From NCBI GenBank assembly GCA_024235915.1, contig JACKLO010000015.1:1-64000 (forward strand): a DNA stretch of 64,000 nt. The letters run 5' to 3'. The notes under the pieces are model-generated. The model saw nothing but the letters and a program-made list of their open reading frames with translations, was not told where the DNA came from and did no database searches. The DNA comes from Burkholderiaceae bacterium. Its GTDB lineage: Bacteria > Pseudomonadota > Gammaproteobacteria > Burkholderiales > Burkholderiaceae_C. Made by a program: the position numbers and the translations under genes. Shown piece by piece: positions 46,065-54,809 of this stretch. Numbering within the stretch: position 1 is the stretch's first letter; every line of letters starts with the position of its first letter.

Positions 46065-47240
46065 TCAACCCAGGCTGGCGAACGCCTGTGCCAGGTCGGC
46101 GCGCAGGTCCGCCTCGTCTTCCAGGCCGATCGAGAAGCGCACCAAGGTGCCTTCGTACGGCACCGGATCACGCATGGTCCGCAGGTCATAGGGCACGACC
46201 AGGCTCACCGGCCCGCCCCAGGAATAGCCCAGCTTGAACAGCCTCAGCGCGTCGCAGAAGGCATCAACCTGCGCTGGCGAGTAGCGGGCAGCAAAGACCA
46301 CCGAGAACAATCCGGCGGCGGCCCCGCACAGGCCACGCCAGTGTTCATGGCCCGGTGAGCCGGCCAGGGCCGGATGCAGCACCCGCGTGATCTCCGGACG
46401 CTGCTGCAGCCAGGTGGCCAATGCACGGGCCGTGCGGTCATGCGCGTGGTAGCGCAGCGCGATGCTGGGCAACGAACGCAGCACCAGCTCGGCATCGTTT
46501 GCCGCCACACCCAGGCCCAGGCGCATGTGGGCGAGCTTGATCTTCAGGTGCAGGGCCTCGTCATGGGTGGTGACCGAGCCCATCAGCACGTCGCCGCCGC
46601 CGGACGGGAATTTCGTCAGCGCCTGCATCACGATGTCGCAGCCCAAGCCATCGCCAAGGTCGAAGCCGTCGAAGGCAATGCCCGCACCCCAGGTGTTGTC
46701 CAGCGCGGTGAGCACGCCGCGTGCACGGGCGGCCGCCACCAGGCCCCGCATGTCCGGGAACTCCATCGTCACCGAGCCCGGAGCCTCCAGCCAGACCAGC
46801 TTGGTGGCGGGGCCGATCAGCGCAGCGAATCCGGCCGCGTCCAGCGGGTCGTAGAAGCGGTGCCCGATGCCCCAACCCGCCAGCTGCTGCACCGCGAAGT
46901 CCTTGCCCGGGCCATAGGCGTTGGCCGGGATCAGCACCTCGTCGCCTTGCTGCAGCAGCGCCATGTCCACCAGGGCGATGGCGGCCAGGCCGCTGGGGGC
47001 CAGCACGCACTGCAGCCCGTGGTCCAGGTGGGCGACGCGTTCTTCCAGCGTGAAGGTGGTCGGCGTGCCGTGCAGGCCGTAGGTGTAGCCGTGCTTGTGC
47101 TTCCAGTCGCGGGCCCGCATGGTGGCCACGTCAGGGAAGATGACCGTGGACGCCTTGAAGACGCCAGGCTGCGGCGCCTCGAAGCCGGCGGGCGGCTGAT
47201 AGGGGTGGTGGATCAGGGCGGTGGCGTCGTGGTCGGCCAT
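46065..47240 (-). CDS. metC: cystathionine beta-lyase-type PLP enzyme
   Basis: Protein of 391 residues of the Cys/Met-metabolism PLP family. YTYGLHGTPTTFTLEERVAHL is near the N-terminus, SGLAAIALVDMALLQQGDEVLIP contributes to cofactor binding, DNTWGAGIAFDGFDLG holds the PLP aspartate region, and QALTKFPSGGGDVLMG includes the PLP lysine. R in EGTLVRFSIGLED binds the substrate carboxylate. MetC splits cystathionine to homocysteine. A gamma-lyase or synthase role is less likely because the sequence resembles MetC most, but substrate choice is not provable here. Confidence 0.82.
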   Translation of the reverse strand: MADHDATALIHHPYQPPAGFEAPQPGVFKASTVIFPDVATMRARDWKHKHGYTYGLHGTPTTFTLEERVAHLDHGLQCVLAPSGLAAIALVDMALLQQGDEVLIPANAYGPGKDFAVQQLAGWGIGHRFYDPLDAAGFAALIGPATKLVWLEAPGSVTMEFPDMRGLVAAARARGVLTALDNTWGAGIAFDGFDLGDGLGCDIVMQALTKFPSGGGDVLMGSVTTHDEALHLKIKLAHMRLGLGVAANDAELVLRSLPSIALRYHAHDRTARALATWLQQRPEITRVLHPALAGSPGHEHWRGLCGAAAGLFSVVFAARYSPAQVDAFCDALRLFKLGYSWGGPVSLVVPYDLRTMRDPVPYEGTLVRFSIGLEDEADLRADLAQAFASLG

Positions 47241-47263
47241 GGGTGCGTGATGCAGGCTGCAGT

Positions 47264-48652
47264 TCAGAACGGCACGCCGACGAGGTCATGCCCCTCGGCG
47301 GCCACGATGCGGGCACGCGTGAACTCGCCCACCTTGAGCGTCTTCGAGGCCTTTTCGGGCGGCAGCAGGCGCACCGTGCCGTCGATCTCCGGCGCGTCGG
47401 CATAACTGCGGCCAACACCACCGCGGCGGCCCAGTGCCGGCGCGCTGTCCACCAGCACCTGCATCTCCGCGCCGATGCGCTGCTGCAGCTTGGCGGCCGA
47501 CACTTCCTCGGCCACCGCCATGAAGCGCGCCTGTCGAGCCTCACGCTCGGCTTGCGGCAATGCACCTGGCAGTTCATTCGCCGTGGCACCCTCCACCGGC
47601 GAATAGGCGAAGCAGCCGGCCCGGTCGATGCGCGCTTCGCGCAGGAAGTCCAGCAGGTGCTCGAATTCGGCCTCGGTCTCGCCCGGGAAACCCGCGATGA
47701 AGGTGGAACGCACCACCAGTTGCGGACACAGCTCGCGCCAGCGTTGCAGGCGTTCGAGGTTGCGCTCGCCGCTGGCCGGGCGCTTCATGCGCCGCAGCAC
47801 ATCGGGGTGGGCATGCTGGAACGGCACGTCCAGGTACGGCAGGATGCGGCCGGCCGCCATCAGCGGCAGGATGTCGTCCACGTGCGGGTACGGATAGACG
47901 TAGTGCAGACGCACCCACGCGCCGTGCGCCTCGGCCAGGTCGCCGAGCTTCTCGCACAGGTCGAACATGCGCGTCTTGACCGGGGTGCCGTCCCAGAAGC
48001 CGGTGCGGTACTTCTGGTCCACGCCGTAGGCCGAGGTGTCCTGGCTGACCACCAGCAGTTCCTTCACGCCCGACTCGAACAGCGCACGTGCTTCCCCCAG
48101 CACATCGCCCACCGGGCGCGAGACCAGGTCACCGCGCATGCTGGGGATGATGCAGAAGGTGCAGCGGTGGTTGCAGCCCTCGCTGATCTTCAGGTAGGCG
48201 TAGTGTTTCGGCGTCAGCTTGATGCCCGCGGCCGGGACCAGGTCCACGAAGGGGTCGTGCGGCTTGGGCACATGGCGGTGCACCGCGTCCATGACCTCCT
48301 GCGTGGCATGCGGCCCGGTGACCGCCAGCACCTTGGGATGCACCTGCTGCACCAGGGTGCCGGCACGCTCGCCACCACGGTCGCCGGTGTCTGCAGCGGG
48401 CTTGGCGCCGAGGCAGCCAGTGACGATGACCTTGCCGTTGGCCGCCAGCGCCTCGCCGATGGTGTCCAGGCTTTCCTGCACTGCGGCGTCGATGAACCCG
48501 CAGGTGTTGACGATGACGAGGTCGGCGCCCTCGTAGGTCTTGCTGGTGCGGTAGCCCTCGGCAGCGAGCTGGGTGAGGATGAGCTCGGAATCGGTCAGCG
48601 CCTTGGGGCAGCCAAGGGAGACGAAGCCGACGGTGGGCGCGATATCAGGCAT
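47264..48652 (-). CDS. rimO: ribosomal protein S12 methylthiotransferase
   Basis: ATG at 48652 gives 462 residues. The MTTase domain has VGFVSLGCPKALTDSE, NTCGFIDAA and VTGCLGAK with three cluster cysteines. The radical SAM motif is KISEGCNHRCTFCIIPSMRG. The TRAM domain at the C-terminus has ALGRRGGVGRSYADAPEIDG and VGEFTRARIVAAEGHDLVG. It adds a methylthio group to an Asp of protein S12. It lies 23 bases upstream-facing from the lyase gene start, so independent control is possible. Confidence 0.95.
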   Translation of the reverse strand: MPDIAPTVGFVSLGCPKALTDSELILTQLAAEGYRTSKTYEGADLVIVNTCGFIDAAVQESLDTIGEALAANGKVIVTGCLGAKPAADTGDRGGERAGTLVQQVHPKVLAVTGPHATQEVMDAVHRHVPKPHDPFVDLVPAAGIKLTPKHYAYLKISEGCNHRCTFCIIPSMRGDLVSRPVGDVLGEARALFESGVKELLVVSQDTSAYGVDQKYRTGFWDGTPVKTRMFDLCEKLGDLAEAHGAWVRLHYVYPYPHVDDILPLMAAGRILPYLDVPFQHAHPDVLRRMKRPASGERNLERLQRWRELCPQLVVRSTFIAGFPGETEAEFEHLLDFLREARIDRAGCFAYSPVEGATANELPGALPQAEREARQARFMAVAEEVSAAKLQQRIGAEMQVLVDSAPALGRRGGVGRSYADAPEIDGTVRLLPPEKASKTLKVGEFTRARIVAAEGHDLVGVPF

Positions 48653-48716
48653 CGCGCGATTTTCGCTCAGCGCGGGCACGGCGCCTGGGCCAGGGGACGC
48701 CCAGCGCTTCGGTGGG

Positions 48717-49223
48717 TCAGCGCTTGGGCGGAAAACCCGGGAAAACGGTGCCCGCCTGTGCCATCTGGTCCTGCATCTTGTCGAACATGGCGCGCGACTG
48801 TTCCAGGTAGCTGCCCATCAGGTTCTGCATCAGCGGGGTCTGGCCACTGACGAGTTGCTTCTGCATCTCGGCGAAAGCCTGCAGGTTGCGCTCAAGCATG
48901 GAGCCCATCGCACCCTGCATCGTGTGGCCATAGAACCGGATGATGTTGGCCAGCATCGAGGTGCTGAACATCGGCACGCCGCCCGACTCCTCCTCGAGGA
49001 TGATCTGCAGCAGGATGCTGCGCGTGAGGTCTTCAGCCGTCTTGGCGTCACGCACCTCGAAGGCCTCCCCCGCCAGCACCATGCGCTTCACGTCGGCAAG
49101 CGTGATGTAGCTGCTGCTGCGCGTGTCGTACAGGCGGCGGTTGGGGTACTTCTTGAGCACACGCGGCGCGCCGGGATCGTTGGAGTCGATCGCGGCGCCG
49201 CCGGTCCGTGGTTTCGCGGGCAT
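48717..49223 (-). CDS. phaR: polyhydroxyalkanoate synthesis repressor PhaR
   Basis: Protein of 168 residues. VLKKYPNRRLYDTRSSSYITLADVKRMVLAGE is the PhaR N-terminal DNA-binding domain, followed by FEVRDAKTAEDLTRSILLQIILEEE and FSTSMLANIIRFYGHTMQGAMGSMLE. The C-terminal region (about 110-160) is Met/Gln-rich and helical. PhaR binds PHB granules and represses phasin genes. It suggests the host stores polyhydroxybutyrate, although no phaC is in the window. Confidence 0.93.
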   Translation of the reverse strand: MPAKPRTGGAAIDSNDPGAPRVLKKYPNRRLYDTRSSSYITLADVKRMVLAGEAFEVRDAKTAEDLTRSILLQIILEEESGGVPMFSTSMLANIIRFYGHTMQGAMGSMLERNLQAFAEMQKQLVSGQTPLMQNLMGSYLEQSRAMFDKMQDQMAQAGTVFPGFPPKR

Positions 49224-49283
49224 GCAGGGGCTCCGGTCGGCTGTCAGACGGGTTTCATTGTAGGCGGCAGGGTTTCTTCAACC

Positions 49284-52200
49284 TCAGCGGGCAAGCCCGA
49301 TGGAGAGAAACCCGGTAGCCGGTGTCTGTCGGACACCGACGGTCACCAGCAGCCTCGGCGAGGCCGCGACAAACAAGGCCGCGCCGTCGGTGCTGCGCAC
49401 CCCGCCCAGCACGGCCGTGGGCCAGGCGCTGTCGCCCGTCAACGTCACGGCATAGGCTGGCGTGCTGGCCACGTCCAACATGGCCGGTGCGCTGCTCAAG
49501 GTGGCGGCGGCCCAGCCGCCACCGGCATCAGCCATGTCATAGGTCCCCGCGGTGGACGCCTGCGCGGGCAGCCCCAGCTCCAGCAGGCTGCGGCTCTTGT
49601 TCCGACGCACCAGGACAAGCTCGTCGCCCACCCGTGCGATGCGGAAACTCAAGGGGTCCAGCACCCCTGCGACATCGGTGGCCGAGATCACGCCCGTCGG
49701 CCCGCTGGCGTCCTGTTGCAGGGCCAGCCGGTAGACCGCCAGCGGCACGGGGCATTCGGCTGCCCGCCACAGGCGGTTGGTGCGGCAGATCGACAGGAAT
49801 TCGCGGTCCCAGCGCGCACCGAAGTAGGCCGACGCGGCCACGCCGCTGTCCACGCTGCGATTGGCCAGCATCACGTCGGTGCCATCGCCGAGCAACGCCA
49901 GGTCGGTGATGAAGCGCCGGCCCGCCACGTAGGGCAGCAGGCTGCCGCTGGCATCGTCCAGGCCGACCACGAACTCGTCGGTGATGCGGAACTGGCGCCC
50001 CTGCCCGGCGTCGTAGCGTCCGTTGGCATCCGGGCCGGTGAAGGCACGCACCGTGCCGGCCACGGACATCGTGCGCGCGTCGAAGTCGAGCGCCAACGTG
50101 CGTTCCTGGCCGTCGCCGCCCACCATGACATAGCTGCCGTTGCGGGCGTCCGGCGGTGCGGTCACGGTGCCCGCCAGCGTCACGCCATCGTTGGACGGAT
50201 CCGGGTCGCCGGCATAGGCCACGGTCACCTGGTCCTCGACCACCGTGCCGACAGCCAGCGACGCCGTGGCCTGCGCGTAGCTGATGCGCAGTTGCGCGCC
50301 CACCGGCAGGCTGCTGATCAACAGCGTGCTCGGGTCGGCCAGGTCCGTGGGGCAGGCGGCGCCACCTGCGCTCGTGCACTGCAGCGTCAACGGCACCGTC
50401 GTGACCGACGGCGAGTAGCGCAGGGTCACGCCGCGCGCCTCGGAAGGCCCGCGGTTGACGAGCACGACCACGGCCGTCTTGGCGATGCCCTGGGGCCATG
50501 TCGACGACAGGCTGGCGGTGAGCTGGAGATCCGCGGCAGCCGCCACCAGCGTGGTCGAGACCTCGGCCAGGTTGTCACCCGTGGCTGGGTCGCCATCAGC
50601 GCTGGCGGCCACACGGCCGGTGACCAGGCTGCCCAGGGTGGCGCCCGCCGGCACCGGCAATTCATAGCGCAGCTGCAGCCACGCACCGGCGGCCAGCGTG
50701 TCGGTGCGGGTGGTGGCGCCCAGCGCGGCCGGGCAGGCCGCCCCCGCGCTGGCCGTGCAGGTGACCGACGGCGAGCCCGTCAGCCCCTCGCTCGAAAAAT
50801 CGATCCGAACACCGGTCGCCATCTCCGGGCCGCCGTTGGTCACGCGCGCGGTGAACGCCGCCGTGCCGCCGATCGGCGCCGTTGCCGCCGCCGACATGGA
50901 GGCGCTCAATCGCGCCGGCGGTGGCACGATGGTCACGCTGTCGGTGTCGCTGTCGTTGCCAGGTTGGGTATCCCCCATGCCAGTCACGGATGCGGCGGCG
51001 GTCACGCTGCCACCGACCGCGCCGGCCACGCTGTCGACCCGCAGGCGCAGGCTGCTGCCAACTGGCATGTCGGGCAGCACCATGTCCGGCCCCGCCAGCG
51101 CCGGGCAGGTGGCGCCACCGTCGGCCGAGCAGATATAGGTCAGCGACCCGGCAAGCACGGCGCCGGACAGGCGATGCGCCAGCTGTGCGCCGCGCGCCGT
51201 GTCCGGGCCCAGGTTGCTCACACTGACGGTGAACTGCAGCGGCGCGCCCGCAGCCACCTGGGTGGCCACGCTCTGCCGAACCTGCAGGTCGTACTGCGGC
51301 TGGCGCACGGAGGTGATGGCGTCACCCACCGTGTCCTCACCCACTGGCACGCCTTCGGCGCTGACCGCAAAACGCGCCGCCACGTCACTGCCCGCGGCGG
51401 ACAGCGGCAGCGCGACGACGTAGTCGAAGGTGAGCGTGGCATCGGCGGGCAGGACGTCCAGGCTCATCGACGGCCCCAGCGTGGCCGGGCAGGTTGCGCC
51501 GAGGCTGGCCGTGCAACGCCAGCCGGTGGCCTGCAGGCCGTCCGGCAGCGTCTGCGTCATCACCAGCGCAAAGGCCACCGGGCCACGGTTCTCCAGCACG
51601 GCCTTGAAGGCCGCGGACGTGCCGGCGGCACTGACGGCCGCCACCCGGTGCGCCACCGCCAGGCGAGCCGTTGGCGCGACCAGGCGGGTGGTGAAGCTGG
51701 CGCGGTTGTTGTCGGGGTTGGGATCACTGGGCGTGGTCGCCGCAAAGCTGCCGCTCAGGTCTCCTCGCAGCGCCGGGGGCGTGGCGTAGGCCACACGCAG
51801 GCGCAGGCGCCCGCCGGACGGCAGCAACGGGGCCAGCAGCGGGCGCGCGCTCAGGTCGGCGGGGCACAGGGCGCCGTCGAAGGCCTCGCAGGTCAGCGGC
51901 AATGCCGTCAAACCCGCGGGATCGGTGAGGTCCAACTGCACATCGTTCGCCGACGCCGGGCCGAGGTTGGTGATGCCGGCGGTGAAGACCAGGTCGTTGC
52001 CGGCTGCCAAGGTGTCGACGCCGGTGTAGGACACGGTGAGCTGGGCGTTGGCCACCACCGCACTGGTGGTGCTGGTGTTGTTCGACAGGTCGGGGTCGCC
52101 CGGCACGTGCCGGGTGCTCATCTGGTTGAGCACGAGGCCACCCAGCACGGAATCCGGCACCAGGCCGCGCACGATGAAGGTCAGCGCGCCGCCGGCCGGC

Positions 52201-52520
52201 AGGCGACCGATGGTCATGGCCACCGCGGTCGTGCCCGGGCATTGCGCCCCGCCCTCGGCCTCGCAGGCGATGCCCTGCAGCGTCAAACGGCCGTCCAGCG
52301 TGTTGGTGACGAGCACGTCCTCGGCCGTGTCGGGGCCCGAATTGCTGACCCGCATGCGGAACTCGGCCACGGTGCCAGGCGCGACAGGCTGGCCCGGGCC
52401 GGTGCCGACGATGGCCACGTCCGCCTGCGGGTCGCTGCCGCCGCAGGCCGACATGATCAGCGCGCAGGTGCCCGCGAGCAGAAGGGCCGGCCAGCGGCGT
52501 GGCAGTGAGAGATGCTTCAT
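49284..52520 (-). CDS. large lipoprotein with six DUF11-type Ig-like repeats
   Basis: Protein of 1078 residues. A lipoprotein signal with SACGG near residue 26 is followed by six repeats of about 110-130 residues. Each has an N-terminal GPDTA-type strand and a Cys pair in C-x7/8-C spacing, for example CEAEGGAQC, CEAFDGALC, CTASLGATC, CSADGGATC, CTASAGAAC and CTSAGGAAC, then GDPD-type Asn/Asp-rich ends. This fits DUF11/CARDB surface repeats. The last 300 residues differ: NGSYVMVGGDGQERTLALDF, with beta-rich sequence and another Cys pair (CRTNRLWRAAEC). It is probably anchored in the outer membrane. Its start overlaps the hydrolase stop (ATGA), tying it to the synthase cluster. Confidence 0.8.
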   Translation of the reverse strand: MKHLSLPRRWPALLLAGTCALIMSACGGSDPQADVAIVGTGPGQPVAPGTVAEFRMRVSNSGPDTAEDVLVTNTLDGRLTLQGIACEAEGGAQCPGTTAVAMTIGRLPAGGALTFIVRGLVPDSVLGGLVLNQMSTRHVPGDPDLSNNTSTTSAVVANAQLTVSYTGVDTLAAGNDLVFTAGITNLGPASANDVQLDLTDPAGLTALPLTCEAFDGALCPADLSARPLLAPLLPSGGRLRLRVAYATPPALRGDLSGSFAATTPSDPNPDNNRASFTTRLVAPTARLAVAHRVAAVSAAGTSAAFKAVLENRGPVAFALVMTQTLPDGLQATGWRCTASLGATCPATLGPSMSLDVLPADATLTFDYVVALPLSAAGSDVAARFAVSAEGVPVGEDTVGDAITSVRQPQYDLQVRQSVATQVAAGAPLQFTVSVSNLGPDTARGAQLAHRLSGAVLAGSLTYICSADGGATCPALAGPDMVLPDMPVGSSLRLRVDSVAGAVGGSVTAAASVTGMGDTQPGNDSDTDSVTIVPPPARLSASMSAAATAPIGGTAAFTARVTNGGPEMATGVRIDFSSEGLTGSPSVTCTASAGAACPAALGATTRTDTLAAGAWLQLRYELPVPAGATLGSLVTGRVAASADGDPATGDNLAEVSTTLVAAAADLQLTASLSSTWPQGIAKTAVVVLVNRGPSEARGVTLRYSPSVTTVPLTLQCTSAGGAACPTDLADPSTLLISSLPVGAQLRISYAQATASLAVGTVVEDQVTVAYAGDPDPSNDGVTLAGTVTAPPDARNGSYVMVGGDGQERTLALDFDARTMSVAGTVRAFTGPDANGRYDAGQGRQFRITDEFVVGLDDASGSLLPYVAGRRFITDLALLGDGTDVMLANRSVDSGVAASAYFGARWDREFLSICRTNRLWRAAECPVPLAVYRLALQQDASGPTGVISATDVAGVLDPLSFRIARVGDELVLVRRNKSRSLLELGLPAQASTAGTYDMADAGGGWAAATLSSAPAMLDVASTPAYAVTLTGDSAWPTAVLGGVRSTDGAALFVAASPRLLVTVGVRQTPATGFLSIGLAR

Positions 52521-53386
52521 GGGTCAGCGTGAGGTGTCAGGTGGGGCGCTGGCGTCGATGCCACACGGGGCGGCACGAACGTTGGCGTCCAGGGGTCTAG
52601 CGTAGCGACAAAGTCCTCGAGCGCAACGGCCAGCGCGCCGCCCTCGGCCAGCCCCGCCGCCATGCCGTCATGGGCCAGCGGGAGGGGCCGCAGGTCAGCA
52701 CGACCACCGGCGGTGCGCCAGGCGTCGGCGAAGGCCCGCGCCTGGTGCAGCACACCCGGCCTCCCCTGCGCCGAGGCCAGCAGCAGGGGTGGCCCGGGTT
52801 GTTGAATCTGGTGACGCGGCGAGCAGGCCTGCCAGCCGGCAGGATCGTTGCCGAAGGCGCGGTCGTGCAGCGGTGCATGGGGCCACGCCATCAATTGCGG
52901 CACGTCGAGGGCCGCGGTGTCCACCAGCACGCTGGCCAGCCATCGTGGCACGGTGACCTTGGAACGCAAGGGGCCCACGTGCACCAGCGCCGCCAGATGC
53001 GCGCCCGCCGAATGCGCCAGCAGCAGGCTGCCCGTCACGTCCGCCCCCGCTGCCGCAAAGGCGCGCACGGCGGCTGACATGGCCATTGCCACATCCTCGG
53101 CTTGCTGCAACGGGCCTGCATCCGGCAGCAGCCGGTGCGACAGTACCGCCGCATGCCAACCGTGCTGGTGAGCCCATGCCACCGAAGCCCGCGCGAACGG
53201 GCCCTCAGGGTGTCCATGGGCCCAACCACCGCCCTGCAGCACCAACACGAGAGGACGAGGGCCGGCGCCAGCCAGGGGCCAGAGGTGGACCTGCTGCCGG
53301 GGTTCGGGGCCGTAGGCCAGCCCAGCGGGCAGGCGTGGAGCCAGCGCCTCAGGCGTCGGCGGCGGCGAAATGGACCTCACAGCCAC
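52517..53386 (-). CDS. alpha/beta hydrolase (esterase-like)
   Basis: Protein of 289 residues. PLVLVLQGGGWAHG is an oxyanion-loop motif of the HGGGW kind with Gln in place of His. LLLAHSAGAHLAAL is the nucleophile elbow with Ser, and LPLAHDGMAAGL supplies a His. The pattern resembles BD-FAE/carboxylesterase-like enzymes. No signal peptide is obvious, so cytoplasmic action is likely. It overlaps both neighbours (38 bases with the propeller-like protein gene upstream and 4 bases with the lipoprotein gene), so it is part of one transcript. Substrate unknown. Confidence 0.8.
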   Translation of the reverse strand: MAVRSISPPPTPEALAPRLPAGLAYGPEPRQQVHLWPLAGAGPRPLVLVLQGGGWAHGHPEGPFARASVAWAHQHGWHAAVLSHRLLPDAGPLQQAEDVAMAMSAAVRAFAAAGADVTGSLLLAHSAGAHLAALVHVGPLRSKVTVPRWLASVLVDTAALDVPQLMAWPHAPLHDRAFGNDPAGWQACSPRHQIQQPGPPLLLASAQGRPGVLHQARAFADAWRTAGGRADLRPLPLAHDGMAAGLAEGGALAVALEDFVATLDPWTPTFVPPRVASTPAPHLTPHADP

Positions 53387-54803
53387 CGCGCGGGTTGGGC
53401 ACGTAGCGATTGCCGTTGAGCGGCATGATCTTGGGGCCGAAGGGATTGGCCGTGCCGATGAACAAGCCCCTCGGCGTGGACACCAGCGTGCGCAGCCCCA
53501 TGTTGTACGGGTTGCCCATGCCCTGCGTGGTCACCGGCACCCAGTTGTCGCCGTCGAAGCTGCGGTAAAGGTCGAAGCCGGACTGGTTGTCCAGGATGTT
53601 CTGCGGCTCCAGGTGGTTGATGACGCCCGCGAATGCCGGTGGCCAGCGGCGGCGGTTGGCGTAACCGAGCACGCAACTCCAGTCGAAGGTGCCCATGTAG
53701 AGCCAGCCGTCGTGCTCCACCATGCGCCAGAAGTAGCCGTTGAAGAAATTGTCGAATCCCGGCAGGTAGCCCGACAGCGGCGCTTTGTGACCGTCGGGCG
53801 TGTCGCGGGCCTCGCCCACCAGCAGGTCCCAGCGACCATCGGGATGCAGGCGGATCATCTCCGGTGGCGCCGGGCCGATGCGGTTCTGGGTGTCGACGCC
53901 GCCGCCCTGGATGCCGCTGCCAATGTACAGCGCGCCCTTGAACGGGTACATCGACAGCACGCACTGGTTCAACGGGCCACGGTGAGCGCCACGTTCGAGC
54001 ATGCGCTCGAAGCGGTAGGGCTTGGAGCCTTCCATGGTGCTGCGCCAGACCTGGAAGCCTTCGAGGTTGAAGGTGCCCACGTAGAGATGGTCCCCAAAGG
54101 CGGCCATCTCGAAAATGGTCTTGTTGCCGGGGTCGCCGAAGCCGAAGTCGCTGACCGGCTCCCATTCGCCGTTGGCCGGGTCGGCACTTTCATAGACGAC
54201 CGAGTGTGCCGAGACGTTCGGGTTGCCACCCCGCGAACCGGCTGGCGTGGTGAACAGGCGGCCCTTGAACTGGACCACGGTGCGGATGGTGGTCACCGGC
54301 AGACCGACCAGGCCCGGCTCGCAGGTCGGCGTAAAGGTTCTACCGTCCTCCGAGCGCAGCAGCAGCGGCCCGGGCCCACGCGCCGGCGACCAGGTGCTGA
54401 CGAACAGCGCCGGCGGTTGATCTGCGCGGCCGTCGTAGACCAGCATGCCCCGCAGACCCAGTTCCCGCGGAATCGGCTTGCCATGGCTGCCGATGATGGT
54501 GGGCGACTTGTAGACCCGGGTCCATTCGTCGTCGGCAACGCTGTAGCGCCAGATCTCGGCGCCCATGTCCAGGCTGTAGGGGTCCTCCGGGCATTCCACC
54601 GGCCAGATGTCCATGCCGATGGGCAACCGCGCCTTCATGAACGGAAAGTTGCCGCGCGTGGTGCCCACGTACAGATGGCCCCGGAACCAGGCCATGGAGT
54701 GCGCATAGGCATTCAGCCCGTCGCCGAAGCCGCCGCTCGCAATGAGCCGGAAGTCGCGCTGATCGAGGCCGGGGTGGACGCCGAGCCGGTTCGCCGCCTT
54801 CAT
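53349..54803 (-). CDS. probable beta-propeller protein of the synthase cluster
   Basis: Protein of 484 residues. Repeated short strands of the type GHLYVGT, GRLFTTP, DHLYVGTFN, GALYIGSG, GWLYMGTFDW and RGLFIGTANPFG occur at spacings of 40-60 residues, alternating with W-rich turns such as EIWRYS, FQVWRS and FDLYRSFDGDNWV. This indicates a six- or seven-bladed propeller. No signal peptide is visible. I recall similar proteins near HglE-type synthase genes but cannot name the family. It lies 6 bases after the DUF6316 hydrolase gene and overlaps the next hydrolase gene. A structural or binding role is more likely than catalysis. Confidence 0.7.
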   Translation of the reverse strand: MKAANRLGVHPGLDQRDFRLIASGGFGDGLNAYAHSMAWFRGHLYVGTTRGNFPFMKARLPIGMDIWPVECPEDPYSLDMGAEIWRYSVADDEWTRVYKSPTIIGSHGKPIPRELGLRGMLVYDGRADQPPALFVSTWSPARGPGPLLLRSEDGRTFTPTCEPGLVGLPVTTIRTVVQFKGRLFTTPAGSRGGNPNVSAHSVVYESADPANGEWEPVSDFGFGDPGNKTIFEMAAFGDHLYVGTFNLEGFQVWRSTMEGSKPYRFERMLERGAHRGPLNQCVLSMYPFKGALYIGSGIQGGGVDTQNRIGPAPPEMIRLHPDGRWDLLVGEARDTPDGHKAPLSGYLPGFDNFFNGYFWRMVEHDGWLYMGTFDWSCVLGYANRRRWPPAFAGVINHLEPQNILDNQSGFDLYRSFDGDNWVPVTTQGMGNPYNMGLRTLVSTPRGLFIGTANPFGPKIMPLNGNRYVPNPRGGCEVHFAAADA

Positions 54804-54809
54804 GCGGGT

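Noticed and set aside
48573..52508. A 1300-codon plus-strand open frame opposite the lipoprotein
   Set aside because: Its composition is Gly/Arg/His-rich and repetitive only because it mirrors the repeats; the minus-strand protein has a lipobox and conserved repeats.
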